The notes below the pieces were generated by a model. It ran no database searches. It saw only the letters and a program-made list of their open reading frames with translations, and was not told the DNA's origin. A stretch of DNA of 64,000 nucleotides, taken from contig JADJTY010000006.1 of the NCBI GenBank assembly GCA_016710935.1, positions 62,001-126,000 on the forward strand, given 5' to 3'. Origin of the DNA: Chitinophagaceae bacterium. Its GTDB lineage: Bacteria > Bacteroidota > Bacteroidia > Chitinophagales > Chitinophagaceae. The translations under genes were made by a program, and so were the position numbers. This document shows positions 18,304 to 26,567 of the stretch, one piece after another; position 1 is the stretch's first letter; each line of letters begins with the position of its first letter.

Positions 18304-18789
18304 TTAAGAATTATGACTGCTGTTTTGTGCACAAATGGAACAGGTAAGTGCATTGTGTACCAGCGGATCACCGGTTTCGGCAGCCTGTACCATATTTACT
18401 ACCTGCATAACTGCCACTTGTGCAGGCCCCGGTATTGCAGCTATAGCTTGCAGCACAGGCATTGGTAAAGCCGCCATACTCGCACTGGTTTCGCCTATCA
18501 GCACAGTCGGAAAACCTATTGTGATCATTCCCCCATGTGCACAACTATCGCCCATACGAGCCGCAGGCTTACCGCCTATTAAAACACCTATTGAGCCTAA
18601 CACAATTGCATCCGGTGGGCCAACGCAGGTACAGGTATCGCCCATAACTGCTGCCGGCATGCCACCTATTAATACGGTAGCACAACCTGGCCCCACAATA
18701 GGGCCGCCTACATGTGGCACAGGAGGCAGGCCCGGTGTTACCATCGGGCAAACATGTAAATCACCAACTCTTGCAGCGGGCTTACTCAT
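18304..18789 (-). CDS. PAAR-domain tip protein with CxxC tail (copy 1)
   Basis: PAAR proteins sharpen the VgrG spike and carry effectors. Residues 1-100 hold PAAR-type repeats: SKPAARVGDLHVCP, IGGMPAAVMGD, IGGKPAARMGDSCAHGG and PTVLIGE, with His and Cys residues suited to binding one zinc. The C-terminal 60 residues form a hydrophobic helix and then a tail containing CSIC. It follows a DUF4123 gene and precedes the small accessory and Tle1-type genes, so it probably delivers that lipase. A long open frame on the opposite strand is a compositional shadow. Confidence 0.9.
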   Translation of the reverse strand: MSKPAARVGDLHVCPMVTPGLPPVPHVGGPIVGPGCATVLIGGMPAAVMGDTCTCVGPPDAIVLGSIGVLIGGKPAARMGDSCAHGGMITIGFPTVLIGETSASMAALPMPVLQAIAAIPGPAQVAVMQVVNMVQAAETGDPLVHNALTCSICAQNSSHNS

Positions 18790-18857
18790 GAGTTAAATAT
18801 TGATACGGTGATCAATTTAAATACACCGATGTTGTCAGGTAAATTAATGTTTTAATC

Positions 18858-19388
18858 TCACACAAAAAACTTTCTCCCCTGGTTTTTTTGTTCACCGGTT
18901 TCAAATAAACTTTCCCTCGTAATACGCTGGGTTTTTAGTGTGTTTTTTTCAAATGAAAAAACAAGGGCAAATTCGGGGTCTTCATCTTCGCAGATGAATT
19001 GTTCTATGGGGCCGAAGAATTCTCTTAACTGGTTTTCATCGCAGGTGGGTAAAAATATGCGGAGTACACGGGGGTCGTAAAAGCGGAAATACAGTTGTTC
19101 ACCGTCTTCGGTTTTAACCATGAGGAATTTGCGGAAGTGCCTGTATGTCTCTTCGAATAAAAACTCAGATTTGACTATTACACCCCAGGAAACTCCCCAT
19201 CCATTTTCAGCATACCAATTGCTGAATGCTGAATCTTTTTGATAGCTGAATAAATAGGGAGATACGTCTGCCAGGTCTTCCTCAGCACTGCCTTTATATA
19301 ATGATTGATGAGTTGGATTTAACTCTTTGGTTTTGTCCATGTTCTCAGCAATTCGGGCTGCATCAAGTATGAGAAAAGTGTTGCTCAT
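18858..19388 (-). CDS. DUF4123 T6SS effector chaperone (first copy in the operon)
   Basis: A 176-residue homologue of the DUF4123 protein at 14927-15415, with FLILDAARI, WYAENGWGVSWGVIV, YFRFYDPRVLRIFLPTC and FFGPIEQFICEDEDPE. It lies 68 bases before the PAAR gene that heads the Tle1-type cassette, so that PAAR-lipase set is its likely client. The 289 bases upstream (19389-19677) are AT-rich and hold no gene that I can see; they may contain a promoter for this cassette. Confidence 0.88.
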   Translation of the reverse strand: MSNTFLILDAARIAENMDKTKELNPTHQSLYKGSAEEDLADVSPYLFSYQKDSAFSNWYAENGWGVSWGVIVKSEFLFEETYRHFRKFLMVKTEDGEQLYFRFYDPRVLRIFLPTCDENQLREFFGPIEQFICEDEDPEFALVFSFEKNTLKTQRITRESLFETGEQKNQGRKFFV

Positions 19389-19677
19389 AATATTTTTTTT
19401 TAGGTTCTATATTGCTATAATTTTCAATAATCATAGTGTTGAATTGGGTATTTTGTGTTGGTTATTAGGATGAGTTTTTAACTATAAAAAACACTATTCT
19501 TAATTAGCGATTTTATTGGTTCTTAAAACTATTAAAAGATAATTAGGGGATACAAATAATATGGTATAATATAAAAGAAATATTTCCAGTAATTTCTAAT
19601 TCGATTTTAATGTACGTTCAATTTGTTATGAATGTTATTATTGTCTATTCAATATTATTAAAAATAAAAAATCTTTA

Positions 19678-20430
19678 TTATAATAAAACTTTTAGTTCAT
19701 TTTCAACTAGCCCAAAATATATTGGTATATACCTTCCTTTTGTACCTTCTTTATTAAGATAAAAAATAGGTGGAAACCCATTCTCCTCTTCCAAACAAAT
19801 AAGTTTACCATAACCAAATTGTTTCAACATAAAAAATTGAGGTGAAAAAGGATATAAGTAATATTCACTATCGACAAAGTAAGATTGGTAAATGGCAGAG
19901 GTATCTTTAATCCTACTTGATAATACCTCTCCATAACTATCAGCATAAGTATTTTCTCGAATTTGAAAAAGAGAAATAATGGCATCTATATTTTTCTCAT
20001 TGAATGCATTCCAGATTAAACGGTATTGTTTTATTAAATTTTCAGATTCTGCAACTAGGTCTATTTTTTTTGTGTTAAGCCAATAAGGACTAAATTCTAC
20101 TTGAGGTATTTTAATAATTTTTATTTGCGATACATTAGAAGCAGCCAACTGATTGTCATATGTGTATGAAAATACTTCAGTTTGTTGTTCCTGATCTTTT
20201 TCATTTACAATAATTTTAAGTTCAAATAGCACATTCTTTCCTAGAATTGTTTCTCCACTAATTGGCATAATTTCATATTCTATCCCCAGACTTTTATCTT
20301 TAATAAGATGATTTACATTTAAATGTGTGTCGGTTCTGTACCCTTTTTTGTCAAATAAAACAGGTAATCCATTTATGCTTATCTGATAAATGCAATTAGC
20401 AGTTGAAATCTCAATTCGGTAAAATTGCAT
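19678..20430 (-). CDS. Unrecognised protein, putative immunity to the upstream large effector
   Basis: I do not recognise this 250-residue protein. It starts with a beta-rich region (FYRIEISTANCIYQISINGLP) and has a helical middle (residues 125-165, ENLIKQYRLIWNAFNEKN). There is no signal peptide or membrane segment. It is 10 bases downstream of the large unknown gene at 20441-22060 in the same AT-rich block, which is the standard immunity position. That assignment rests on context only. Confidence 0.55.
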   Translation of the reverse strand: MQFYRIEISTANCIYQISINGLPVLFDKKGYRTDTHLNVNHLIKDKSLGIEYEIMPISGETILGKNVLFELKIIVNEKDQEQQTEVFSYTYDNQLAASNVSQIKIIKIPQVEFSPYWLNTKKIDLVAESENLIKQYRLIWNAFNEKNIDAIISLFQIRENTYADSYGEVLSSRIKDTSAIYQSYFVDSEYYLYPFSPQFFMLKQFGYGKLICLEEENGFPPIFYLNKEGTKGRYIPIYFGLVENELKVLL

Positions 20431-20440
20431 AAGTCTTGAT

Positions 20441-22060
20441 TTATAGATAAATTCTTTTATCCCACATTACTCTAGGTGGTATTATTTCATATTTATGGCC
20501 ATCAGAAATGTTGTCAAGGTCTTCTTCTTCATTAGATCCAAATCCAGAGAACTCTTGTTGTTTTGTAAATCCGGGAACACTGTTTGATTCTGCTGATATG
20601 CCGAGATTTATCCATGCCTGCTCATAACAAGTTATTCCTAAAAAATTTATAACAAGAGGAATATATACTCCTTTACTGTCATATTCAATGGTTGTTTCCT
20701 CAATCTCAAACCCGCTTTGTGCACCTATTTTAACACCTACGCTCCATTTTATACGCCAAACTTTTTTTTCCGATTTCACATGACCTTGTAAATTAATTTT
20801 TACAGAACCTTTAAATTCTACTTTATTTTTTTCGAATTTATTTTTCTGTGCAAATTTTGAAAATGTTCCTTCGAGGCTGCACTCTCCTTTGATGATAAAT
20901 CCTAAAAACACATCGGCCATTTCAATGGCTTCAAGTGCTGCTACAAAAGCGCCTAATACAGGAACACTTTTAAGTAATACACCTGACACATCTGCAGTAG
21001 CATCAAGTCCGAAAAGTGGGCTAAATCCCACTGTAACAGACAATTCATTTCCCACAAATGGGGTTCCAGGGATTTCTTTAAGTTTGAATGAAGTGCTTAA
21101 AGAAGGTTTGAATGAAAGTTTAAGTTCCTGGCTATCACGAAAGAAAAAGCTGAACCCTTTATTTAAATAATCTAATGTATCAAAGAAAGTCTCTAAGAAT
21201 TTGATAAACTCAGGTCCATCATCATCATCTTCTTCTTGTTTTTGTTTGAACTCTGCTAGCGTTATTCCGTCGTGTTTTAAATCTAGTGAAAATTGAAGTC
21301 GTTGTCCTAGTAATTTAGCTGTAGAGTCTTTATCAGTATCACTTTCGAGTTTTTCACCTTTTTTTGAGTATTTGGTTTCATAATTGATTGCTATCGACGA
21401 ATTAAAAGATAAATCCGGATAAACTTTTATATCTACACTTTTTTGAAAGCCACATGTGGTGTAATTAATGGGATAAGTTAAAACATTACTCTGCTGAGAA
21501 AAGAAAACAGAAAGAGTCTGATAAATTGCTTTAAGTGTAAATAATTTACTCAATTCTTTTGAAAAAACCTTTGCCTTAAATGAACTATCAGTTTCGTTTT
21601 CAACTGTTAAATCCTCTTTAGTGTAATTAAAAGTTTTGTTTTTATGTGTTTGAGTACATGGTCCAACTGTCCCTTTAGCGTTAATACTTATCTGAACAGG
21701 TTTATTCTTGGGTCCGGAAACTATTTCAAGTATAGTGATGTTTTTATATTTTTTTTCCTGAAAATCAAGATTTGTCCCTGGGATTTTCAATGTATAAGTA
21801 CCTTTCTCTTTTGTTACTTCCAATAGATTCGCTTTACATGTAGTTGAATTTCTATTTTGGGTAGCATGTTTATTTGGGCAGGAATGAACAGCACTATTTG
21901 CCTTTTTTGCTTGATTAGATTTTGTTTTTTTATTTTTTTTAAGTATTGATTTAAATGCATCTCTGTAAGGTTTATCCTCAGGAGTGTTGTTTAATTTACG
22001 TCCTTTTAATTCAGGATATTTTTTGTTAAACTGAGATTGAGTTAAAGCAAAAATGTTCAT
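20441..22060 (-). CDS. Large unrecognised protein, candidate T6SS effector
   Basis: A 539-residue protein with no family that I can name. The N-terminus is lysine-rich (residues 1-55), followed by HSCPNKHATQNRNSTTC, a Cys/His cluster that could bind a metal. The middle is beta-rich. A strongly hydrophobic stretch (VLLKSVPVLGAFVAALEAIE through VFLGFIIKG, about residues 375-410) could insert in membranes. The C-terminal 130 residues are again beta-rich. It sits between a small MII-type accessory gene (2 bases upstream) and a putative immunity gene. Composition is AT-richer than its neighbours, suggesting transfer. Pore formation is a guess. Confidence 0.6.
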   Translation of the reverse strand: MNIFALTQSQFNKKYPELKGRKLNNTPEDKPYRDAFKSILKKNKKTKSNQAKKANSAVHSCPNKHATQNRNSTTCKANLLEVTKEKGTYTLKIPGTNLDFQEKKYKNITILEIVSGPKNKPVQISINAKGTVGPCTQTHKNKTFNYTKEDLTVENETDSSFKAKVFSKELSKLFTLKAIYQTLSVFFSQQSNVLTYPINYTTCGFQKSVDIKVYPDLSFNSSIAINYETKYSKKGEKLESDTDKDSTAKLLGQRLQFSLDLKHDGITLAEFKQKQEEDDDDGPEFIKFLETFFDTLDYLNKGFSFFFRDSQELKLSFKPSLSTSFKLKEIPGTPFVGNELSVTVGFSPLFGLDATADVSGVLLKSVPVLGAFVAALEAIEMADVFLGFIIKGECSLEGTFSKFAQKNKFEKNKVEFKGSVKINLQGHVKSEKKVWRIKWSVGVKIGAQSGFEIEETTIEYDSKGVYIPLVINFLGITCYEQAWINLGISAESNSVPGFTKQQEFSGFGSNEEEDLDNISDGHKYEIIPPRVMWDKRIYL

Positions 22061-22062
22061 AT

Positions 22063-22392
22063 TTAATATTGTGCAATAAGGTGTGTTTGTAATTGATCTA
22101 ATCTAAGTGCTTCAGGTACATCAGTTTTTAGTAAAATATTAAAAATAGCTTGCTTTTTTTGATTGAATTGGTCAATATATTGATAATGAAGCAGTAAATA
22201 ATCTTCTAAGTTATTTTCTTCTTGTATATTATACTTAGTAATAGCTTCATTTGTTTTTTTATAAATTTCTTCATGCTTTTGACTAAAATCTTCATTTAAA
22301 TTAAGTGTTAAACTATTTTGCATTTCCTGAACAAAATTTAAAAGAGTTTTAACCCTTAGTATTTCCATTTGACTATTTTTTAATATTATCAT
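22063..22392 (-). CDS. Small helical T6SS accessory protein (MII-type, second copy)
   Basis: A 109-residue protein beginning MIILKNSQMEILRVKTLLNF, with helices and then ITKYNIQEENNLEDYLLLHY. It shares the same layout as the protein at 17901-18290: MII plus basic start, an aromatic FVQ or FLVQ helix, and a Y-x-I turn. It is only 2 bases from the large putative effector, which supports a dedicated effector-helper role. It is AT-rich like the rest of this cassette. Confidence 0.65.
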   Translation of the reverse strand: MIILKNSQMEILRVKTLLNFVQEMQNSLTLNLNEDFSQKHEEIYKKTNEAITKYNIQEENNLEDYLLLHYQYIDQFNQKKQAIFNILLKTDVPEALRLDQLQTHLIAQY

Positions 22393-22777
22393 AAATGTCC
22401 CTTTTTTGCTTTAGTTTTTTTATACATAGGATATTATATTCTATCTGTTCATCGAAAAACTCACTATTCTCACAAACCCACTGCAAATTTTTAACAGTTT
22501 AGATAAGACACCAACAAGTACCTATAGTTATTATGCACTGATGTATGTTGTAGCGCTTTAAAGCAGTAGCCATTATAAAACAATAGCAATTGCGTCAATT
22601 CACAGTCTAGAGCGATCTCTGCAAAACTTAGATAGCTTTTGTAAATTTCTATTTTGGCATAATTTGCCTATGATTTATTGTGTATTATAATACATTTTAT
22701 TATGTTGACAAATGTTCTTATTTGCGAACAAATCATGTCCCTATAAAATGTACTTAGTTTAAATAAAATTGAAAAAA
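22393..22777. other. AT-rich gap inside the minus-strand operon
   Basis: There is no convincing gene. A 16-base exact match (22472-22487 with 23322-23337) repeats the segment encoding CSGFV near the end of the two-membrane-helix gene at 23297. It may be a relic of a duplicated copy. I see no clear terminator or promoter here. Confidence 0.5.
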
Positions 22778-23257
22778 TTATCCTTTCATTATTGTAGCCG
22801 CACATTGTTCGCAAAAAGGGGTGCCACTTACTGCCGCCTGTTTTAATGCGATAACCTGCGCCATTTTTTTTGCCAAAGCAGGTGGCGCAGTTTGCATCAC
22901 ATTCATCAAAGCAGCCACCGGCATCGCCGCCATACCACCACCTCCTCCCCCCATCATCTCCCCAATCAACACCGTAGGTAACCCAACCGATATCATTCCC
23001 CCATGTGCACACATATCCCCCATCCTCGCTGCAGGTTTACCGCCAATTAACACACCTACTGAACCAAGTACAATTGTATCGGGCGGCCCAACACAGGTAC
23101 ACATATCGCCCATCACTGCAGCCGGCACACCGCCAATGAGCACATTAGGAACTCCCGGGCCAATAATTGGACCGCCAACATGCGGTATTGGCGGCAGCCC
23201 CGGTGTTACCATCGGGCACGTATGCATATCCCCAATCCTGGCCGCTGGTTTTCCCAT
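22778..23257 (-). CDS. PAAR-domain tip protein with CxxC tail (copy 2)
   Basis: A 159-residue paralogue of the PAAR protein at 18304. It has GKPAARIGDMHTCP, VGGPIIGPG, IGGVPAAVMGDMCTC and IGGKPAARMGDMCAHGG, then a methionine/glycine stretch, a hydrophobic helix and a tail with CEQC. It is downstream of vgrG and the small two-helix gene, so it probably caps the VgrG spike encoded here and heads the cassette with the large unknown effector. Confidence 0.9.
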   Translation of the reverse strand: MGKPAARIGDMHTCPMVTPGLPPIPHVGGPIIGPGVPNVLIGGVPAAVMGDMCTCVGPPDTIVLGSVGVLIGGKPAARMGDMCAHGGMISVGLPTVLIGEMMGGGGGGMAAMPVAALMNVMQTAPPALAKKMAQVIALKQAAVSGTPFCEQCAATIMKG

Positions 23258-23296
23258 TGCATTATTTGATTAAACAATTGTAAAATTAATTGAGCT

Positions 23297-23605
23297 CTAC
23301 TTATCGGGTGTACTGGTTTTTACAAACCCACTGCAAAATCTTTTTGCAGCCAGGGCTCCGGCACCACCCAGTGCCAAAGCAGCAATTGCGCCGGTACCTC
23401 CGGTAGCCGGTGCAGTATAAAGCAGTACGCCGCTGGCTGAAATAGCACCTGTAGCAAGTCCACAGGCTATAGCCATTTTCGTCTTATTTTCCGGACTATT
23501 GCATATTTCTGCTTCGGCTGCATCTGCCTGTACTTTACTGCATTTTGTAACGGTTTGTACAATATCAGCAACTGATCGTATTTGAGAACCAAATGTTGTA
23601 GGCAC
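23297..23605 (-). CDS. Small protein with two hydrophobic helices, start uncertain
   Basis: The visible frame starts with GTG and gives 102 residues with two hydrophobic glycine/alanine-rich segments (MAIACGLATGAISASGVLL and GAIAALALGGAGALAA) before a CSGFV tail. The same frame stays open upstream for about 14 codons without an ATG. An ATG at 23661 would join it as MTFDNPDINTQSFSPK if one base were added at the GGG at 23645-23647. It lies between vgrG and PAAR. It could be a small membrane-acting effector or immunity protein; I do not recognise it. Confidence 0.5.
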   Translation of the reverse strand: MPTTFGSQIRSVADIVQTVTKCSKVQADAAEAEICNSPENKTKMAIACGLATGAISASGVLLYTAPATGGTGAIAALALGGAGALAAKRFCSGFVKTSTPDK

Positions 23606-23696
23606 AAAATATAGTTTTGGTGAAAATGATTGAGTATTAATATCGGGTTATCAAAAGTCATGGCTAACGCTTATAAAGCAGCCGGTCAAATCTGTC

Positions 23697-25556
23697 TTAA
23701 TTTATTTTAACCAATGCCGCCGTAATAGATGCCATCATACCACCTTTAAAATCAGCCTTGGCAGAACCTTCAACCGTAGTTGTCATTCCTTTTACATCCA
23801 TAGTCGTATCAGCTTTTAATGCCATTTTCATCCCTGCAATCTCTATGCCCATGGTTCCTTTCAAATTCATCTTACCCTTAGCTTCCATTATAATATCTCC
23901 TTTGGCCTTCATGTCTATTTTGCCATCGGCAATTACCTCTACATCTCCTTTTGAAGTAATGGTTATTTTTTTACTGTTAGCATCCAGCATGATCTCTGTT
24001 AGGGCAGATCCCTGGCTAACTGAAATATGGAGCGTTTCTTTATTTTTTAAAATAATTTTAGAAAAATCCTTCTCTCCTTTAAAAGAAGTAATTTCCATGG
24101 TAGTATCCGAGTCTTTCCGCTTCTGATATACCGCATTCTTAGGATAATCTTTGGTATAATTATCTGCCAGCGACATATACCCTTTGTCATCATCAATTTC
24201 AATTCTTCTGCCCGTTTTTGTTCCTAAAACTTTGAGGTTATTGGCTTTATGATCGTTACCTGATTTATGTTGTTCGGTATGCACGGCACCCATTACAAAC
24301 GGCCGCTCGGCATTATTATCCTGAAAACCTACCAACACTTCTTCATCAATTTCGGGTAAAAAACGCATGCCCTTGTCTTTACCGGCATGGGGCGTTAATA
24401 CATTTATCCAGGGAGTACTCTCTTTAGAATCCTGCCAGGGAAAACGTACTTTGATACGGTCCATCCCTTTTTCATCTTCATTATTGACAACAATGGCAGC
24501 CTGTGGTTTGCATAACGGATACAGTGATGGATTGGTATAGGGCGGCACTTCCACTTCAGCAGGTACAGCCACAAACTGGTTTTGGTAATTGGTATCCGTT
24601 ATAGCACTGTGGTGTATTTCGGTAATGATGTACTCGCCTCCATTACCTCCTTTTTCATCCTGTATCTTGATCTTGCCTGCCAGCTTTATTTTGCTGTTAA
24701 AACTGCGTGCTGTTAAAAATACCGAGGACGCAGCTGCAGACTGTTGTTTAAGTTTACCGATATCTTTCAGCAGATCAGGCGTGGCAGCATTGGTAAAATA
24801 AGCATTGGCATGATTGGTACCATAAGCATTTTCGCCGGCTTTTACACTGGCTTCCATAAAGCCGCCTCCTTTACCCGCAGTGGCAGGTTCATTGGTTGAA
24901 GCCTTGCCTTTATAATGATCAAAACCGGCAATTTTTTGTGGGGCTTTTACCAGTTTTGCCGTAATGTCAAGGTCAAATATATCTTCATTCTGCTTTAAAG
25001 ACAGGCTCTCTGATTCGGGCTCACCCATCACCAGTTCTGTACCGTTGTAATACAGCCACTCGCCCTGCCGGGCCGCCATCATCCTGTAAAATTCAAAACC
25101 GGTTTGGTTATATTGTACGGTGTAAAAAAGTTCCTTATCGTTTTTGGGCGTTGCCTTTAATGTAGTACCCTGGGCTTTATTAACCTTTTCAAGTATTTTA
25201 CTGAGGGGTTGTTTAAAAAATGAAACACATTCGGGTACTTCATCCAGCTTAACAAACAAACCTTTTCCTATAATTTCATAGGAAACACCAAGCGTGTCCT
25301 GGTTATTACAGTTAATGGCATAGATGATGCCTTTAAATGTAAAATTGCTGTCAACCCGAATGGTTACTTCTTTAGAAAGATTCTTTTTGTAAAAGTTAAT
25401 ATGATTAGCCAGTGTAGCCTCGCCTTCGGGCTGCCGCCAGGTAAAATTAAATGCATTCACATCAGCCAGGTACTGATTGATCACCAGGTTGGAGAAAATG
25501 ATATCACCGTCAGTGCCTTCAACTTTAATTTTTATTTGCGGTAGTTGAAAGGCCAT
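23697..25556 (-). CDS. vgrG: T6SS spike protein VgrG (TssI)
   Basis: Trimeric spike at the tip of the Hcp tube. The gp27-like part (residues 1-340) includes IFSNLVINQYLADVNAFNF, FYRMMAARQGEWLYYNG and EYIITEIHHS. The gp5-like OB and needle part follows (RIKVRFPWQDSKESTPWINV, DEEVLVGFQDNNAERPFVMG) and then a beta-helix of repeated GDVEVIADGKIDMKAKGD-type units up to the C-terminus. There is no extra effector domain. At 619 residues the length is typical for subtype iii. It follows tssD and precedes the small two-helix gene and PAAR copy 2. Confidence 0.93.
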   Translation of the reverse strand: MAFQLPQIKIKVEGTDGDIIFSNLVINQYLADVNAFNFTWRQPEGEATLANHINFYKKNLSKEVTIRVDSNFTFKGIIYAINCNNQDTLGVSYEIIGKGLFVKLDEVPECVSFFKQPLSKILEKVNKAQGTTLKATPKNDKELFYTVQYNQTGFEFYRMMAARQGEWLYYNGTELVMGEPESESLSLKQNEDIFDLDITAKLVKAPQKIAGFDHYKGKASTNEPATAGKGGGFMEASVKAGENAYGTNHANAYFTNAATPDLLKDIGKLKQQSAAASSVFLTARSFNSKIKLAGKIKIQDEKGGNGGEYIITEIHHSAITDTNYQNQFVAVPAEVEVPPYTNPSLYPLCKPQAAIVVNNEDEKGMDRIKVRFPWQDSKESTPWINVLTPHAGKDKGMRFLPEIDEEVLVGFQDNNAERPFVMGAVHTEQHKSGNDHKANNLKVLGTKTGRRIEIDDDKGYMSLADNYTKDYPKNAVYQKRKDSDTTMEITSFKGEKDFSKIILKNKETLHISVSQGSALTEIMLDANSKKITITSKGDVEVIADGKIDMKAKGDIIMEAKGKMNLKGTMGIEIAGMKMALKADTTMDVKGMTTTVEGSAKADFKGGMMASITAALVKIN

Positions 25557-25742
25557 ATGTTACAGTTTAATAAAACAGACGATTTTGATATAGAGATAAT
25601 AGCAAATTATGTCAGCTTTTTTTGAGAAAAGCTGACATAATAAATAAGACTTCGTTTATAAAAGATCACAAAAATGAAACGTGTTATGTAAGACGACCAC
25701 TAAACAATTCAATGCATGAAATTGCTTATCAGGCGGCTTTAA

Positions 25743-26129
25743 TTAAACCCACTCATTTTTATGTGTAGCATTACCCATGGTCATTTCTTTACAGGAAATT
25801 GTAAAGGTGATGGTCATAGGATTGGTGTTGGAAGAGTGAAAACTTTCTTCAAAGCCTATCAGGTAACCCTCTTTAAACTTCAATTCTTTAAGCGTAGCAT
25901 CAGAGTCACGCTTTAAAAACACAACGCTGCCGTCTTTGCGTTCAAAATTATTACACATCCACTCGTACAAATCAGTTTCCTGGTTGCTTTCAACGGTTAA
26001 TGTAATTTGTCCGCCTCTTGTAATGGAGGATGGACGGCCTGTTGGATCAACTTCCTGGTGCAAACTGTAATGTGCGTCCAGTACATTAAGCTCTTTTCCG
26101 GCAGCTTTAAATTTGGCTTTGAAACTCAT
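25743..26129 (-). CDS. tssD: T6SS inner-tube protein TssD (Hcp-like), core length
   Basis: A 128-residue Hcp homologue: FKAKFKAAGKELNVLDAHYS, GGQITLTVESNQE, LYEWMCNNFERKDG and MTITFTISCKEMTMG. It lacks the disordered tail of the other TssD (10312-10779), so it is the better candidate for the main tube protein. It is the first gene of the minus-strand unit, followed after 186 bases by vgrG, and faces tssG across a 438-base divergent region. Confidence 0.9.
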   Translation of the reverse strand: MSFKAKFKAAGKELNVLDAHYSLHQEVDPTGRPSSITRGGQITLTVESNQETDLYEWMCNNFERKDGSVVFLKRDSDATLKELKFKEGYLIGFEESFHSSNTNPMTITFTISCKEMTMGNATHKNEWV

Positions 26130-26567
26130 AAAATTTAGTTTATTGTTTAGTTAAAAGGAAATGAAATAAGGTCTGTAGGATATTTACCGGTTCTGATTTA
26201 TCAACTTAGCATATTCACACGCAACGGATCTTGCTGAATTCTTAAAGCTTTTACTGGATATTGAGATCAATTGGGAAAAACTTCAGAATAAAAATTCTTT
26301 AGCAATTTTACAACAAAAATTGTAACAAACAAATATTTTTTAAAAATAATTTATTCCTGCACAACTCATTGTATGAAAAAGTGAACTACTAACCGGTTAA
26401 AAAACACCGGCTTGTTTTACGGTTTTATAAAATTATAAACACGGATTTTAGAAAGAAATACCATTTTACGTTTTTTTTAATTAATTTGGACCTTCTTACT
26501 GCCTGGTAAGAAAAACTAACTGTCCTTAATATCCTTCCCGATAAACTGCTGTACTCAAAACTTCATC
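26130..26567. promoter_or_regulatory. Divergent intergenic region between the two T6SS half-operons
   Basis: The region separates tssD (minus) from tssG (plus), so both half-operon promoters probably lie here. A near match to the Bacteroidota -7 element (TTAATTTG, compare TAnnTTTG) lies close to 26480 on the plus strand. A stop-free 42-codon plus-strand stretch without ATG (26197-26325) translates into protein-like helical sequence and may be a gene remnant. No operator palindrome is clear. Confidence 0.45.

Noticed and set aside
18335..18796. Long open frame antisense to PAAR copy 1 (and a similar one at 22821-23273)
   Set aside because: Both lie exactly opposite PAAR genes and arise from their repetitive GGxPAA codons; the translations are low-complexity Ile/Pro/Ala.
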